Source of the DNA: UBA8231 sp036011085
Lineage (GTDB): Bacteria; Latescibacterota; UBA2968; UBA8231
DNA: 64,000 nt
Assembly (NCBI GenBank): GCA_036011085.1
Contig: DASCMS010000103.1
Span: 1 to 64,000 of the forward strand
Direction of reading: 5' to 3'
The translations under genes were made by a program, and so were the position numbers. Of this stretch, positions 15,973 through 25,778 are shown one piece after another (positions within the stretch are counted from its first letter, which is position 1; every line of letters starts with the position of its first letter). The notes under the pieces were generated by a model. It was not told where the DNA came from and ran no database searches. It saw nothing but the letters and a program-made list of their open reading frames with translations.

Positions 15973-17559
15973 TCAACGAGATCCCGGGACGCTGTCGATC
16001 TGCAGCCCCACGGCATGCCGCAACCCGGTCCTGTTCTCCAGACGCCAGCGCAGGCTGACCCGGACGGGACCGAGTGTCGCACGCAGGACGCCGACCAGGC
16101 GCAGGCCCCGCCCATACAGCGGCCGGATGCTGATCGCCTGTGGTAGTTCTGGCTCGTACTCATAGATGCGGGCGGCATAGCCACCCGTATCGAACAGGGT
16201 GACCAACCCCTCGATCTGCAGGCGTCGATGCCGCCAGCGCAGCGCCGTGGATCCAGCAGCCCCCTGCAGAGCGGTCACCGCCGCAGTGCGCATCACCTTC
16301 CGGTAGTCGACACCGTCAACGCGAGCCGTGAGCCGCAACTCATCCCGTGACCACCGGCCCTGCAGGCGGACGCGGTGGGTGGACTCATGCCCGGGACTGC
16401 CACCCGTCCAGAGTGAGCGCTCACGACGCTGCAGATCCCCGGTCCATTCTCCATGGCGCGAACGCCTCGTCAGGTGGACTCCCCCACCGCGCTTCCATGC
16501 CGGCAGCGGTTGCCGCCAGCGAGGCGCCGGCCTCATGGTGGCGTCCATCCACAAGCGCCAGCCACGTGCGCGAGCCTGCACAGTCAGGCCGTGTTCATCC
16601 GCCATATCGGCGCCGCTGGCAGCGGCGCCGAGGGGTGCGAAATAGCCCGGATCGTACCAGCGACCGATCAGGTCGATCCGGGTGCCCGCAGCGACCAGAC
16701 CGGAGAGGCCAGCCAGCGCCCCCAGCCGGCGGCCGGCTCGGGCGGCCGCTGCGTACCATCGAACCGCGCCGCGCCGCACGTGCACATCGACGGCCGCACA
16801 CGACAGGCGGCGACCGAAAAAACCGCTGGGGATCTCGTCCCGCCGCAGGTCGACTGCTCTCTGGAAGAACAGCCGCTGCACGGTGAAGCCGAGATCAGCG
16901 TGGGGCGTGTGCACCGCCCAGCGGCCCGCGGCGATGCGGCCGTGCAGGCCGGCCCGGGTGCTGGCGCCGCTGCCGCTGTGGTCACCGTCCTCCGGCAGCG
17001 ACCTTGCCGTGCCACCGTCGTCGACCCGGGCATCCCAGCGCAGGACCCCGACGATGCCGGTGGCCGTCCAGTCTGGCTGCCGTCGCGTGATCGCCGCCCC
17101 GTCGACCGTACGACCCTCTGCCGCAGAGCGGTATCCGAGCACGGCGCCGTCCCGCCGGGGTGATGTGGAGGGTATGCTCGTCGATCGTGAGCGTCCGTGC
17201 AGCAGACCCTGGCCGAAGGCGGGACGCAGATGGCCGATGGTCAGGTCGGTCCTCTCGCCCCGGCGCAGCACATATCCCACGGCGTGATCCCGCCACAGCC
17301 TCTCGCCCGGATCGCGTTCGCTCAACACGGCCAGTTCCCACCGACCCGACTGGGCCACAACTCGCTGCAGCAGGCGCAGGCCCTCGACGGATGCCTCTGT
17401 CGCCTGCAGTCGAAGTCGGCTCTGAGTTCGGGTGACCGGTTCACTCTCCCGGCTCGACAGGTCGGTGCGGGCGTCCCCTGCTGCCGGCAGGGCAGGACCG
17501 GCGACGGCGCGTGCAACCGACAGACAGGCTCCCAGCAGGATGCAGCTGTGGATTCGCAT
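15973..17559 (-). CDS. Putative outer-membrane beta-barrel protein
   Basis: 528 aa with an N-terminal signal peptide (MRIHSCILLGACLSVARAVAG). The body alternates polar and hydrophobic residues in strands separated by Arg/Gly turns, and ends in a strand (VSLRWRLENRTGL). The segment YVLRRGERTDLTIGHLRPAFGQGLL resembles the barrel part of helix-hairpin-helix outer-membrane proteins of FCB-group bacteria, but the helix-hairpin-helix part is absent. GGAAG precedes the ATG at suitable spacing. Start and stop are clear. Function unknown; transport or DNA-uptake association would be speculation. Confidence 0.6.
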   Translation of the reverse strand: MRIHSCILLGACLSVARAVAGPALPAAGDARTDLSSRESEPVTRTQSRLRLQATEASVEGLRLLQRVVAQSGRWELAVLSERDPGERLWRDHAVGYVLRRGERTDLTIGHLRPAFGQGLLHGRSRSTSIPSTSPRRDGAVLGYRSAAEGRTVDGAAITRRQPDWTATGIVGVLRWDARVDDGGTARSLPEDGDHSGSGASTRAGLHGRIAAGRWAVHTPHADLGFTVQRLFFQRAVDLRRDEIPSGFFGRRLSCAAVDVHVRRGAVRWYAAAARAGRRLGALAGLSGLVAAGTRIDLIGRWYDPGYFAPLGAAASGADMADEHGLTVQARARGWRLWMDATMRPAPRWRQPLPAWKRGGGVHLTRRSRHGEWTGDLQRRERSLWTGGSPGHESTHRVRLQGRWSRDELRLTARVDGVDYRKVMRTAAVTALQGAAGSTALRWRHRRLQIEGLVTLFDTGGYAARIYEYEPELPQAISIRPLYGRGLRLVGVLRATLGPVRVSLRWRLENRTGLRHAVGLQIDSVPGSR

Positions 17560-17736
17560 GTCTGCTTCCCTGCAACCCTGGTGCCGACGGTTCCTCTGTT
17601 CAGGCGACAGTCGGCGTGGGTGCTGCAGGCGACAACCATGGGTGCAGCAGGAGTCAGGATCTGGCGACCGGCCGACAGCGGGCTATCTTCTCCGTCCCTG
17701 AACCCCGAGCCCGACGTTGTAAAGGATGCTGCGACC

Positions 17737-18561
17737 ATGATGAAGTTTGGAACCTGCAATGAGTACTTCGAAGACTGGGCCATCGAGGATGTCTTTGCCT
17801 ACGCCGCCGACGTGGGGTACGACGGTGTCGAGATCGCTCCCTTCACCCTGGCCGATTCGGTGGATGACATCCCTCTGGCCAGGCGCCAGCAGATTCGTGC
17901 CGCCGCCGAGACGTCCGGCGTCGAGGTCATCGGCCTGCATTGGCTGCTGATCAAACCGGAGGGGCTCTACACCAATCACGTCGACGACGACATCCGCAAC
18001 CGAACCCGCGATTACTTCCAGTCGCTGGTGCAGTTCTGTGGCGACGTGGGCGGCAAGGTGATGATCATCGGCTCGCCGAAGCAGCGGAACGTCCAGCAGG
18101 GCTGGGACTACGACGAGACCTGGGAGCGTACCAAGGGGGTGTTCCGGGATTGCCTGCCACTGGCGGCCGACAATGACGTGACCCTGTGCATCGAAGCACT
18201 GAGCCCGGATCAGACCAACTTCATCCAGACGGCAGAGGAGGCGCGTCGGATGGTGGCTGAAATCGACCATCCGAACTTCCAGACGATGATCGACGTCTGC
18301 TCAGGGTCATCGGAAAAGAATCCGCCGGCGCAGCTGATGCGGGAGACGAAGGATCATCTCTGGCACGTACACGTGAATGACGCCAACAAACGGGGGCCCG
18401 GTTTCGGCGACACCGATTTCGTCTCGGTCATGCGAGCCCTGCGGGAGATCGACTACAGCAAGTACGTGTCGGTGGAAGTCTTCGACATGGCGCCCGACCC
18501 GAGGACGATCGCCGCCGGCAGTCTGAAGTACCTGAAAGGGATCGTCGACGGACTGTCGTAG
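17737..18561 (+). CDS. Sugar phosphate isomerase/epimerase (AP endonuclease 2 fold)
   Basis: 274 aa TIM-barrel protein of the xylose-isomerase-like superfamily. Metal-ligand type residues appear as E in LCIEALSPD, D in MIDVCSGSS, H in LWHVHVNDAN and E in SVEVFD. The start at 17737 (or the second ATG at 17740) has AAAGGA about 10 nt upstream. Relatives act on keto-sugars and inositols; the substrate is not readable here. It is flanked by genes on the other strand, so it is a single-gene transcript, convergent with the gene at 18571. Confidence 0.8.
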   Translation: MMKFGTCNEYFEDWAIEDVFAYAADVGYDGVEIAPFTLADSVDDIPLARRQQIRAAAETSGVEVIGLHWLLIKPEGLYTNHVDDDIRNRTRDYFQSLVQFCGDVGGKVMIIGSPKQRNVQQGWDYDETWERTKGVFRDCLPLAADNDVTLCIEALSPDQTNFIQTAEEARRMVAEIDHPNFQTMIDVCSGSSEKNPPAQLMRETKDHLWHVHVNDANKRGPGFGDTDFVSVMRALREIDYSKYVSVEVFDMAPDPRTIAAGSLKYLKGIVDGLS

Positions 18562-18570
18562 AGATCCGCG

Positions 18571-18960
18571 TCAGGACTCTTCGTTGTTCTTCTCGTCGTC
18601 CTTGTTGACGATGTCCCAGACCATCTTGTCGAAGTCCTCCTGAGCCTGGCGCCGTTTCTCCTGCTCGCCGCCCAGCAACTGGCTCAGCAACCCGGCGAGA
18701 CGCTCCGGATCGGACTCGCCAACCTTCGCCATGTGTTTGATTTCCTGGATCGAGCGCTCCAGGGGCGTCAGTGGCTTGGCCTTGGCTTTGGCTTTGCCAC
18801 CGTTGCCGGCCTTATCCTCTTTGCCGGTATTCTTGAGCAGCCTGGAGAAAAGGCCGCCGCCCGACTTCGCGGCACCTTTCTTCTTCTTTTTCTTCTTGCC
18901 GTTGCTCTTGCCGTTCACGTGGGATCCGTTCTCACGCCGCGGTGGGGTCGACACCGTCAT
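18571..18960 (-). CDS. Hypothetical Lys-rich protein (129 aa)
   Basis: 129 aa. The N-terminal half is low complexity (K7 run, AKAKAK), probably disordered. The C-terminal half has helical segments (LTPLERSIQEIKHMAKVGE and QEDFDKMVWDIVNKDDE). It overlaps the upstream cNMP-binding gene by 29 nt, so the two are co-transcribed and probably functionally linked. No recognisable family. The poly-Lys segment suggests nucleic-acid or membrane-surface binding, a guess. Confidence 0.5.
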   Translation of the reverse strand: MTVSTPPRRENGSHVNGKSNGKKKKKKKGAAKSGGGLFSRLLKNTGKEDKAGNGGKAKAKAKPLTPLERSIQEIKHMAKVGESDPERLAGLLSQLLGGEQEKRRQAQEDFDKMVWDIVNKDDEKNNEES

Positions 18961-19510
18961 CGTCAGGGTGGTCGAGGGCGGGCCAGCCCGTTTCGCGCAG
19001 TCGTTGATAGTCCTTGCTGAGTGTCGCTGTCATCTCCTCGCCGAGCCGCAGCAGGATCATGCAGCCCATGGCCGGATCGGTGGCCAGGATATCGGTGAGG
19101 TCCGGCTTGAAGAAACCGATCAGCTCGCTTCTCTCGGCGGCGACGACCGAAGTGCTTCGGGGCGTGTCATCGAGCAGGGCGAACTCGCCGAGCAGCTCCT
19201 CGCGACCGAGGGTGCCGACCACCTCCCGCCCGTCCTCACGATCACGCACGATGTGCACCGAACCAGTGCGCACGAGGTACAGTCCGGACTGCTGGACGCC
19301 ACGCTGGATGACGACCTCACCACGGGCGAACTCACGCACATGGACGAGATGCGTGAGGGTTTGCAGCTCCTTCGCCCGCAGCAAGCTGAAGATCGGCACC
19401 CGGCCGAGGAGCTTCACCAGAGGCTCCTTCTCCCCTGACACGTCAGACGAGAAGAAATTCTCCCACTCCGGGTCGATGACCCGCTGGTGGGTTGTGCTCG
19501 TTTCGGTCAT
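18932..19510 (-). CDS. Cyclic nucleotide-binding domain protein
   Basis: 192 aa. A single CRP-type cNMP-binding domain (about 30-150): FARGEVVIQRGVQQSGLYLV, then the phosphate-binding-cassette region LGEFALLDDTPRSTSVVA. The helix-turn-helix of CRP/FNR regulators is missing, so it is probably a stand-alone sensor or regulatory subunit. The ATG at 19510 has a TATCTT box ending 6 nt upstream, suggesting a leaderless mRNA. The downstream Lys-rich gene overlaps its 3' end. The ligand (cAMP or other) cannot be judged. Confidence 0.75.
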   Translation of the reverse strand: MTETSTTHQRVIDPEWENFFSSDVSGEKEPLVKLLGRVPIFSLLRAKELQTLTHLVHVREFARGEVVIQRGVQQSGLYLVRTGSVHIVRDREDGREVVGTLGREELLGEFALLDDTPRSTSVVAAERSELIGFFKPDLTDILATDPAMGCMILLRLGEEMTATLSKDYQRLRETGWPALDHPDDDGVDPTAA

Positions 19511-19516
19511 GCGGCA

Positions 19517-19522
19517 AAGATA
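19517..19522 (-). promoter_or_regulatory. -10 box (TATCTT) for the cNMP-binding gene
   Basis: TATCTT on the minus strand ends 6 nt before the ATG at 19510, the same geometry as at 48396-48401. The -35 candidate 17 bp upstream (TCGCCC) is poor. Confidence 0.35.
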
Positions 19523-19624
19523 GCGACGTCCTCTCCAGAGGGCGACCCCGTATTGCCGTATCTGGACAATTGGGCGTAGTTGTGCAGCTTCATGTGGTAC
19601 CCATTACCTGCGGAGAAAACGAGC

Positions 19625-20800
19625 GTGGTACATCCAGTTCGAGTCGGCATCATCGGCCTTGGTCAGCGCGGCCTGCAGCACCTGAATTGCCTGTGGCGGA
19701 TCGCCGACGCCAGAATCGTCGCTCTCTGCGACCCCTTCGAGGAGAATCTGGCGGAGGCGAAGATCAGCGGCTTCGTCGACGATTTCTCTCTGGAAGGTAT
19801 CCGCACGTTTTCCCGGTTTTCCCACATGCTCGACAGCGCCACCTCGGATGACGCCTTCGGCCTGGATGCGCTCTACTTCTGCATCCCCCCGAATCGGCAT
19901 GACGGCGAGGTCATCGCCGCTGTCGCGGCGGGCATCCACGTCTTCGTCGAGAAACCGGTCAGTCTGTTCTATGACGAGGCCATCGAGATGGAAGCCGCCA
20001 TCCGGCAAGCCGGTGTCATCGGCACCGTCGGCTTCAACCAGCGCCACGACCACCGGCACGAAGCCATGCACGATTTCCTGCAGGACAAGCGCCTGGTGAT
20101 GGCCACCGCTGTGGGCAACGGCGCCCTGGAGGCCCATTCCACCAAGCACACGCGCACCGAACAACTCGGCGGGCCGGGCAACCGGGTGTGGGCGGCGAGC
20201 GCTGCCTGGTCGGGTACGACCGTCGTTGAATCGGGTATTCACCAGTTGGATACCATGCGCTACTGGGCGGGAGACGTGGCCTGGACGAGAGCCGACTATG
20301 TGCATCGCGACGCCGCTGACATCGAGGATGGCGGCGACAACCCGTACGCCTACTCGGTCACCTTCGGCTTCGAATCGGGGCTGCTCTTCAACTTGCTGAT
20401 GTCCCGTCTGCGCAAGACCTTCTGGGGCGACGGCTACGCCGGCCTCATGTGGGACCACGGCCACGTGAAGGTGGAGGGCGAAGAAGTGGCCGCCTACTAC
20501 TATGAAGGGCCGTATCCGCCAGTGTCAGGCAGGCCGTCGGTGGACGATCTGCGCCACGTGCTGCCCGGGCCGGAGAAACGGGACGCCACTCTGCACATCA
20601 ACCAGTGCTTCGTCGAGGCCGTCGCCAGGGGTGACGCCTCGGTACTGCGCAACACCTTCTCATCGAGTATGAACAGCCACGCCGCCGTTCTTGCCGCCAA
20701 CCTCTCGGACCAGATGGGTGGACGCAAGATCCAACTTGCCGACTTCGCCGCAAGTGCGGAGTTCGCCGACTTTCGCCGCAAGCCCGTTCAGGAGACCTGA
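19625..20800 (+). CDS. Gfo/Idh/MocA family oxidoreductase
   Basis: 391 aa NAD(P)-dependent dehydrogenase. Rossmann motif VGIIGLGQRGLQHL at the N-terminus, the family segment GIHVFVEKPVSL containing the catalytic Lys, and a C-terminal beta-sheet domain with GIHQLDTMRYWAGD. The start is the GTG at 19625 with GGAG 9 nt upstream; the frame is open 15 codons further but the upstream residues are not family-like. Likely oxidises a sugar or inositol derivative. It is followed 3 nt later by a VOC gene and then an S9 peptidase and gatB, all on one strand. Confidence 0.82.
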   Translation: MVHPVRVGIIGLGQRGLQHLNCLWRIADARIVALCDPFEENLAEAKISGFVDDFSLEGIRTFSRFSHMLDSATSDDAFGLDALYFCIPPNRHDGEVIAAVAAGIHVFVEKPVSLFYDEAIEMEAAIRQAGVIGTVGFNQRHDHRHEAMHDFLQDKRLVMATAVGNGALEAHSTKHTRTEQLGGPGNRVWAASAAWSGTTVVESGIHQLDTMRYWAGDVAWTRADYVHRDAADIEDGGDNPYAYSVTFGFESGLLFNLLMSRLRKTFWGDGYAGLMWDHGHVKVEGEEVAAYYYEGPYPPVSGRPSVDDLRHVLPGPEKRDATLHINQCFVEAVARGDASVLRNTFSSSMNSHAAVLAANLSDQMGGRKIQLADFAASAEFADFRRKPVQET

Positions 20801-20803
20801 AGC

Positions 20804-21181
20804 ATGCCGAATTACACCTTCGACCATATCCATCACGAAACGACGGACGTCACCGCCGCCGTCGATTTCTACCAGCGTGTTTTGGGCGCCACCGCAGGCG
20901 ATCCTTTCGAGCGCGGCGGAGCTACCTGGGTCGAGGTTCACATCGGTCCCGTGCAGGTGACGGTCACCGACCGCGAATTCGCACCCATGGAACTGGGTCG
21001 CTATCAGGGCCTCGATCACTTCGCCCTGAACACCGATGACTTCGACGCCACCCTCGCTCATCTCGAGCAGGAAGGCGTACACATCTGGTTCGGCCCCGTA
21101 CAGATACCTGATACGGGACGCCGCATCGTCTTCATCGACGGCCCCGACAGCGTCAAGATCGAGTTGATGGAGAAGGTGTGA
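20804..21181 (+). CDS. VOC (glyoxalase/dioxygenase) superfamily protein
   Basis: 125 aa, one vicinal-oxygen-chelate domain of two beta-alpha-beta-beta-beta units. His in FDHIHHETTDV, a second in VEVHIGPVQV, LDHFALNTDD in the second half, and Glu in KIELMEKV are candidate metal ligands. Family members include lyases, dioxygenases and isomerases. Its position 3 nt after an oxidoreductase suggests the same pathway. Its stop overlaps the next start (GTGA at 21178). Confidence 0.75.
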   Translation: MPNYTFDHIHHETTDVTAAVDFYQRVLGATAGDPFERGGATWVEVHIGPVQVTVTDREFAPMELGRYQGLDHFALNTDDFDATLAHLEQEGVHIWFGPVQIPDTGRRIVFIDGPDSVKIELMEKV

Positions 21182-23091
21182 GTCAGGCGACGGGCCGTCA
21201 GCGTCGGCCCTTCGGACTGTGGGACAGTGCCGTCGGCGTCGATGACGTGACCGACGGCATCGGACTCCGAACCCCGACCTACGACACCGATGGCCGCAGC
21301 CTCATCTGGCTGGAACGGCGTGGTGCGGATGCCGTCCTGCTGTGCCGGTCACGCGGCGAGGTGGCGCCACGTGAACTGGCCAGCGGTCACCGCATTCGGA
21401 CGAAGGTGTTCTACGGCGGCGGCGAGTTCACCGTCGGCCGCGGCTGTGTGGTTTTCGTTGACGACGGTTCGCGGCTGTTTGTTCAGCCTCTGGATGGGGG
21501 CCGGGCACGGGCGCTGACCCCGGCCTTCGGGCATCCGTCGGCGCCGACGGTCTCACCTGACGGCCGCTGGATCATCTACGTCCACAGCGACGGCCGCACC
21601 GATCGCATCGCTTTCGTCGGGTCCCAGGGACACCAGTGGCCGCAGTGGCTGGCGGAGGGTGCCGACTTCTACATGCAGCCAGCCTGGCACCCACGGGGAC
21701 GCATGCTAGCCTGGGTGGAGTGGGATTTCCCCAACATGGCCTGGGACGGTACCCGACTGATGCTGGCAGATCTGCGCCTGTCCGCGTCGGGACCCACCGT
21801 TTCTGCCTCCAGGGCGATCGCTGGTGGCGACGAAACCTCCGTGTTCCAGCCGGAGTTCTCACCCGACGGCCGCTGGCTGGCCTACGCCAGCGACGAGGAC
21901 GGTGAGTGGAGCCGCCTCTATCTGCGCGACCTGCAAAGCGCTGAGATCATCTGTCTCACACCTGATGACGAGGGGGACGTCGCCATGCCGGGATGGGTCC
22001 AGGGCCTCAGGACACACGCCTTCTCCGGCGATGGCAAACGCCTCTACTTCACCCGCAGCCACAACGCCGAACGGCGGGCTTTTGTCTGCGATCTGGCGAC
22101 GCGTCATGTCATGCCTGTCGAAACCCTGTCGGAGTATGCCTGGGTGACCCACCTGGCAACCGCTCCTCGCGGTGACGAACTCGCCGTCGTCGCCAGCACA
22201 CCCCATCAATCGGATCGGATCCTGTCACTGCGCACCACACGGCAGAGCGCCGCCCCGGCGGTCCAGGCTCGATCCGGAAGTGAGGCGCTGGATTCAGCCG
22301 CCCTGTCGAGCCCCGAAGCGGTGGACTGGACGGCTGCGGATGGTTCTGCCGCCCACGGTCTCTACTACCCGCCATCGAACCCCGGCTTCGACAGCGACGG
22401 GCTGCCGCCGCTGCTGGTCCACGTTCACGGCGGCCCCACGGGTCAGTCCGATGTGAGTTACGACGCCGAGGTCCAGTACTTCGCCACTCGCGGCTGGGGC
22501 GTGCTGCTGGTCAATCACCGTGGCTCCACCGGCTATGGCCGGCGCTACATGACCGCCATGCGTGGCAACTGGGGGGTGTACGACGTGGAGGACAGCATCG
22601 GCGGCGCCCGGCACCTGGTGGATGAGAGCCGGGTCGACGCCAGCCGTCTCGTCATCTCCGGTGGCAGCGCCGGCGGCTATACCGTGTTGCGCACCCTCAC
22701 CCTGCATCCCGGGTTCTTCCGTGCCGGCGTCTGCCGCTACGGTATCTCGAACCTCTTCGGCCTGTCCGATACGACCCACAAGTTCGAGTCACGCTACAAC
22801 GATCACCTCCTCGGTCCCCTGCCCGAGGCTGCACCTCGATATCGTGAGCGATCACCCATCAACGCCGCCGACGCCCTTCAGGATCCCGTGATCCTGTTCC
22901 AGGGCACCGAGGATGACGTCGTGCCCCGGGACCAGTCCGACGCCATCGTCGAGTCTCTGCGCGAGCGCGGCATTCCCCACGAGTACCATGTCTACGAGGG
23001 CGAGGGACACGGCTTCCGGCGACCCGAGACGAAGCGGCATTACCTGCAGGCGGTGGACGCCTTCCTGCGGCGCCACGTGTTGTTCGCATGA
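21178..23091 (+). CDS. S9 family (prolyl oligopeptidase-like) peptidase
   Basis: 637 aa. An N-terminal WD40-like beta-propeller with repeated SPDGRW motifs (about 100-360) is followed by an alpha/beta hydrolase domain. Catalytic Ser lies in SGGSAGGYTV, Asp in GTEDDVVP and His in EGHGFRRP. No signal peptide is seen, so probably cytoplasmic dipeptidyl- or acylaminoacyl-peptidase-like activity. The start is the GTG at 21178 in a GTGA overlap with the VOC gene; its stop overlaps gatB (ATGA at 23088). Confidence 0.88.
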   Translation: MSQATGRQRRPFGLWDSAVGVDDVTDGIGLRTPTYDTDGRSLIWLERRGADAVLLCRSRGEVAPRELASGHRIRTKVFYGGGEFTVGRGCVVFVDDGSRLFVQPLDGGRARALTPAFGHPSAPTVSPDGRWIIYVHSDGRTDRIAFVGSQGHQWPQWLAEGADFYMQPAWHPRGRMLAWVEWDFPNMAWDGTRLMLADLRLSASGPTVSASRAIAGGDETSVFQPEFSPDGRWLAYASDEDGEWSRLYLRDLQSAEIICLTPDDEGDVAMPGWVQGLRTHAFSGDGKRLYFTRSHNAERRAFVCDLATRHVMPVETLSEYAWVTHLATAPRGDELAVVASTPHQSDRILSLRTTRQSAAPAVQARSGSEALDSAALSSPEAVDWTAADGSAAHGLYYPPSNPGFDSDGLPPLLVHVHGGPTGQSDVSYDAEVQYFATRGWGVLLVNHRGSTGYGRRYMTAMRGNWGVYDVEDSIGGARHLVDESRVDASRLVISGGSAGGYTVLRTLTLHPGFFRAGVCRYGISNLFGLSDTTHKFESRYNDHLLGPLPEAAPRYRERSPINAADALQDPVILFQGTEDDVVPRDQSDAIVESLRERGIPHEYHVYEGEGHGFRRPETKRHYLQAVDAFLRRHVLFA

Positions 23092-24527
23092 ACTACGAGA
23101 CCGTCATCGGCATGGAGGTCCATGTCGAACTGCACACCCGGTCCAAGATGTTCTGCCGTTGCCCGGCCGAACACTTTCAGGTCGGTGCCAATCAGCATGT
23201 CTGTCCCGTGTGCACGGCACAGCCGGGCGCCCTGCCCGTCATCAACGGCCGGGCCATCGAATTGACGGTGATGACGGGGATGGCCCTGGGCTGTGAGATC
23301 CGCCCGCACTCCGTCTTCGCCCGCAAGAACTATGTCTATCCCGATCTGCCCAAGGGATACCAGGTGTCGCAGTACGAACTGCCTCTGTGTGAACACGGCC
23401 AGGTTCAGATACCCGTAGACGGCGACGCCAAAGGGGGCGGGGCGGAAAAGTGCATCAAAATCGAACGTGTCCACCTCGAGGAGGACACGGGCAAACTCGT
23501 ACACCAGGGCAACGCCAGTCTCGTGGACTACAACCGGGCCGGTGTGCCGTTGATGGAAATCGTCACCGACGCCTCGATCCGCTCCGCTGACGAGGCTTTC
23601 GCCTACGTACAGAAGATCCGTCAGCTCGTCCGCTACCTGGGAGCCTCCACGGGGGACATGGAGAAAGGCGCCATGCGCTGCGAGGCCAACATCTCCGTGC
23701 GACCGGCAGGCTCCGAGGCCTTCGGCACCAAGGTGGAGGTGAAGAATCTGAACTCCTTCCGCGCCGTGCGAAACGCCATCGAGTATGAGGTGAAGCGACA
23801 GATCGAGGTACTTGAGGAGGGAGGCACTCTGCGCCAGGTGACCATGGGATGGGACGAGAGTGCCAACCTGACCAGGGAGCAGCGCTCAAAGGAATTCTCC
23901 GACGACTACCGGTACTTCCCCGAACCGGATCTGCTCGATGTCGACGTCACCGCCCAGTGGATCGATGACGTGCGGGCCCAACTGCCGGAGCTGCCTGACG
24001 ATCGCGCCGCCCGACTCACCCTGCAGATCGGCGCCGAGGATGCCGCCCTCATCTCGGAGGATCGCGACGTGGCTGACTGGTTTGAGGCCGTCGTGGCTAC
24101 AGGCGCCGATCCCCGGGCCGCGGCCAACTGGATCACCGGTGAAGTCTTCCGCCTGCTGAAGGACACCGATGGCAGCATGGAGGATGTGCCGGTGACGCCG
24201 GGCCAGCTTGGCGAATTGATCGGCCTGGTGACGGCCCAGACCATCAGTGGGTCTGCCGCCAAGGAGGTCTTCGCCGTCATGTGGGCCGACGGTGGCGCGC
24301 CGGCCGACATTGTGGCCGCAAAAGGACTGCAGCAGGTCTCCGACAGTGGCGAGCTGGAAGGTCAGGTCGACGCCGTCATCGCCGAGCACGCGGATGCCGC
24401 CGACAAGGTACGTGCCGGCGACGGCAAACCCATCCAGTTCCTCATGGGCATGGTCATGCGGGCCTCCAAAGGCAAGGCCAACCCGCAGATGGTACAGCAG
24501 CTGCTGCGCGACAAGCTCGAGGGATAG
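23088..24527 (+). CDS. gatB: Asp-tRNA(Asn)/Glu-tRNA(Gln) amidotransferase subunit B
   Basis: 479 aa, full length. Kinase-like subunit of GatCAB, which converts Glu-tRNA(Gln) to Gln-tRNA(Gln) (and Asp-tRNA(Asn)). Family motifs are clear: YETVIGMEVHVEL at the N-terminus, FCRCP and HVCPVCTAQPGALPV (Zn site), KNYVYPDLPKGYQVSQYE, and a helical YqeY-like C-terminal domain. gatA and gatC are not in the window. It is last in a coupled plus-strand run and convergent with the next gene. Confidence 0.95.
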   Translation: MNYETVIGMEVHVELHTRSKMFCRCPAEHFQVGANQHVCPVCTAQPGALPVINGRAIELTVMTGMALGCEIRPHSVFARKNYVYPDLPKGYQVSQYELPLCEHGQVQIPVDGDAKGGGAEKCIKIERVHLEEDTGKLVHQGNASLVDYNRAGVPLMEIVTDASIRSADEAFAYVQKIRQLVRYLGASTGDMEKGAMRCEANISVRPAGSEAFGTKVEVKNLNSFRAVRNAIEYEVKRQIEVLEEGGTLRQVTMGWDESANLTREQRSKEFSDDYRYFPEPDLLDVDVTAQWIDDVRAQLPELPDDRAARLTLQIGAEDAALISEDRDVADWFEAVVATGADPRAAANWITGEVFRLLKDTDGSMEDVPVTPGQLGELIGLVTAQTISGSAAKEVFAVMWADGGAPADIVAAKGLQQVSDSGELEGQVDAVIAEHADAADKVRAGDGKPIQFLMGMVMRASKGKANPQMVQQLLRDKLEG

Positions 24528-24539
24528 TACTCCTCCCCA

Positions 24540-25778
24540 TCACACCACCAGATCGAGCTGCTGCACCGTGCCGGCGCCTCCTTCTTCCTTGAGATAGATA
24601 CCCGAGCTGCGCACGATGCCCTGCAGCTGGTTCTCGTCATCCTTGACCTGGAAGGGTGTGGCCACCGAGTTCAGGTAGATGGCGCCGACTCCGGCCTGGC
24701 CCAGGGCGATGAGGTGATCGTTGCCCTCGGCATCCTTCTGCCAGATGCGCAGGCTGCCGTAGATCGAGTCCCCTTCGTCGATGAAATCGTTGCCGTCTTC
24801 ATCGTGCACGGCCAGTTCGCCGAAGCCGCTGCCCGTCGTCGGGCCGAAGAGCTCCGAACCGTCGTCGACGATGCCGTTGTTGTTGGCGTCGTGGGCGAGG
24901 AACCCGGAGTTGGGGCTGACGAAGTGGATCTGGTCGGCCGTGCCGTCGGTATCGAGGTCGAAGGAATAGGTCCTCTCCGTCAACTCAGCGGCGGTACCTT
25001 CGAAATTCACGACGAGGGGATCCTGCACGTCCGCACCGAGGCGGACCTCGCCAGATGTCTCCGACAGGAACTGCCGGCCCATGGTCAGCTCCACATCGAA
25101 GTCGATCTGTTCACCATCCGCGGTATGCACCACACCGCTGGCGGCAAAGCTCGTCGTCTCCCGTTCGTAGTGACGATCCTGATAGGAGTAGATGAGTCCT
25201 GCCCGCCGCTCCGAGTCCTGTCCCGCCTCGGCGGCCGGGTCATCCTCCTTCGGCGCGTCTGTGGCCTTCGGTGGGACTTCTGCGGATACCGGCTCGGCAA
25301 ATGCGGCCAGGTCCAGATCAGCCGGATCGAGAATGCTGAACTCCCCGCCGGAGAAAGCCTCCACCGCGGCCTGGATCAACTCCATCTTGAAACGATCCTT
25401 CGGCTGCAGCTGCGTGTCGAAGGGCTGAGCTCCCATCATGCCGAGGCCGCCCAGGTCGAGGCCAAAACCCTGCAAGGCGTCGCTCAGCGTGCTCTTCAGC
25501 TCCTCGGGAGAGGGCAGCTTCTGCCCGGCTTCGGTGGCACGTTGCACCAGCGCCGTGCTCAGTCCCTGGCCGGCGGCATCGAGGCCAGCCAGTTCGGCGT
25601 CGAGCAGACTGGGTTGTTCGAAGGCGGCAGAGGACTGCGTTCGCTCTCGCGAGCTCAAACTCTGTGTCGTCGTACCATCATTGTCCTGCACCACAATCGC
25701 CAGCTCTTCGCGGCGCGTGTGGTTCTGCGTCAGCGCGTGCTGCGCCGACAGATCGATCTGGGCGCTCGTGACTCGCAC
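24540..25778 (-). CDS. Hypothetical protein with EF-hand-like calcium-binding region
   Basis: 412 aa. The start is probably the GTG at 25778, preceded by AGGAG at 9 nt. No signal peptide is obvious. Two Asp-rich loops in the C-terminal third (DANNNGIVDDGSELFG and DEDGNDFIDEGDSIYG) match dockerin/EF-hand-type calcium loops, preceded by SFDLDTDGTADQIHFV. Similar arrangements occur in VCBS-type proteins. The N-terminal third is polar and Ala/Gln rich. Monocistronic, convergent with gatB. Function unknown. Confidence 0.6.
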   Translation of the reverse strand: MRVTSAQIDLSAQHALTQNHTRREELAIVVQDNDGTTTQSLSSRERTQSSAAFEQPSLLDAELAGLDAAGQGLSTALVQRATEAGQKLPSPEELKSTLSDALQGFGLDLGGLGMMGAQPFDTQLQPKDRFKMELIQAAVEAFSGGEFSILDPADLDLAAFAEPVSAEVPPKATDAPKEDDPAAEAGQDSERRAGLIYSYQDRHYERETTSFAASGVVHTADGEQIDFDVELTMGRQFLSETSGEVRLGADVQDPLVVNFEGTAAELTERTYSFDLDTDGTADQIHFVSPNSGFLAHDANNNGIVDDGSELFGPTTGSGFGELAVHDEDGNDFIDEGDSIYGSLRIWQKDAEGNDHLIALGQAGVGAIYLNSVATPFQVKDDENQLQGIVRSSGIYLKEEGGAGTVQQLDLVV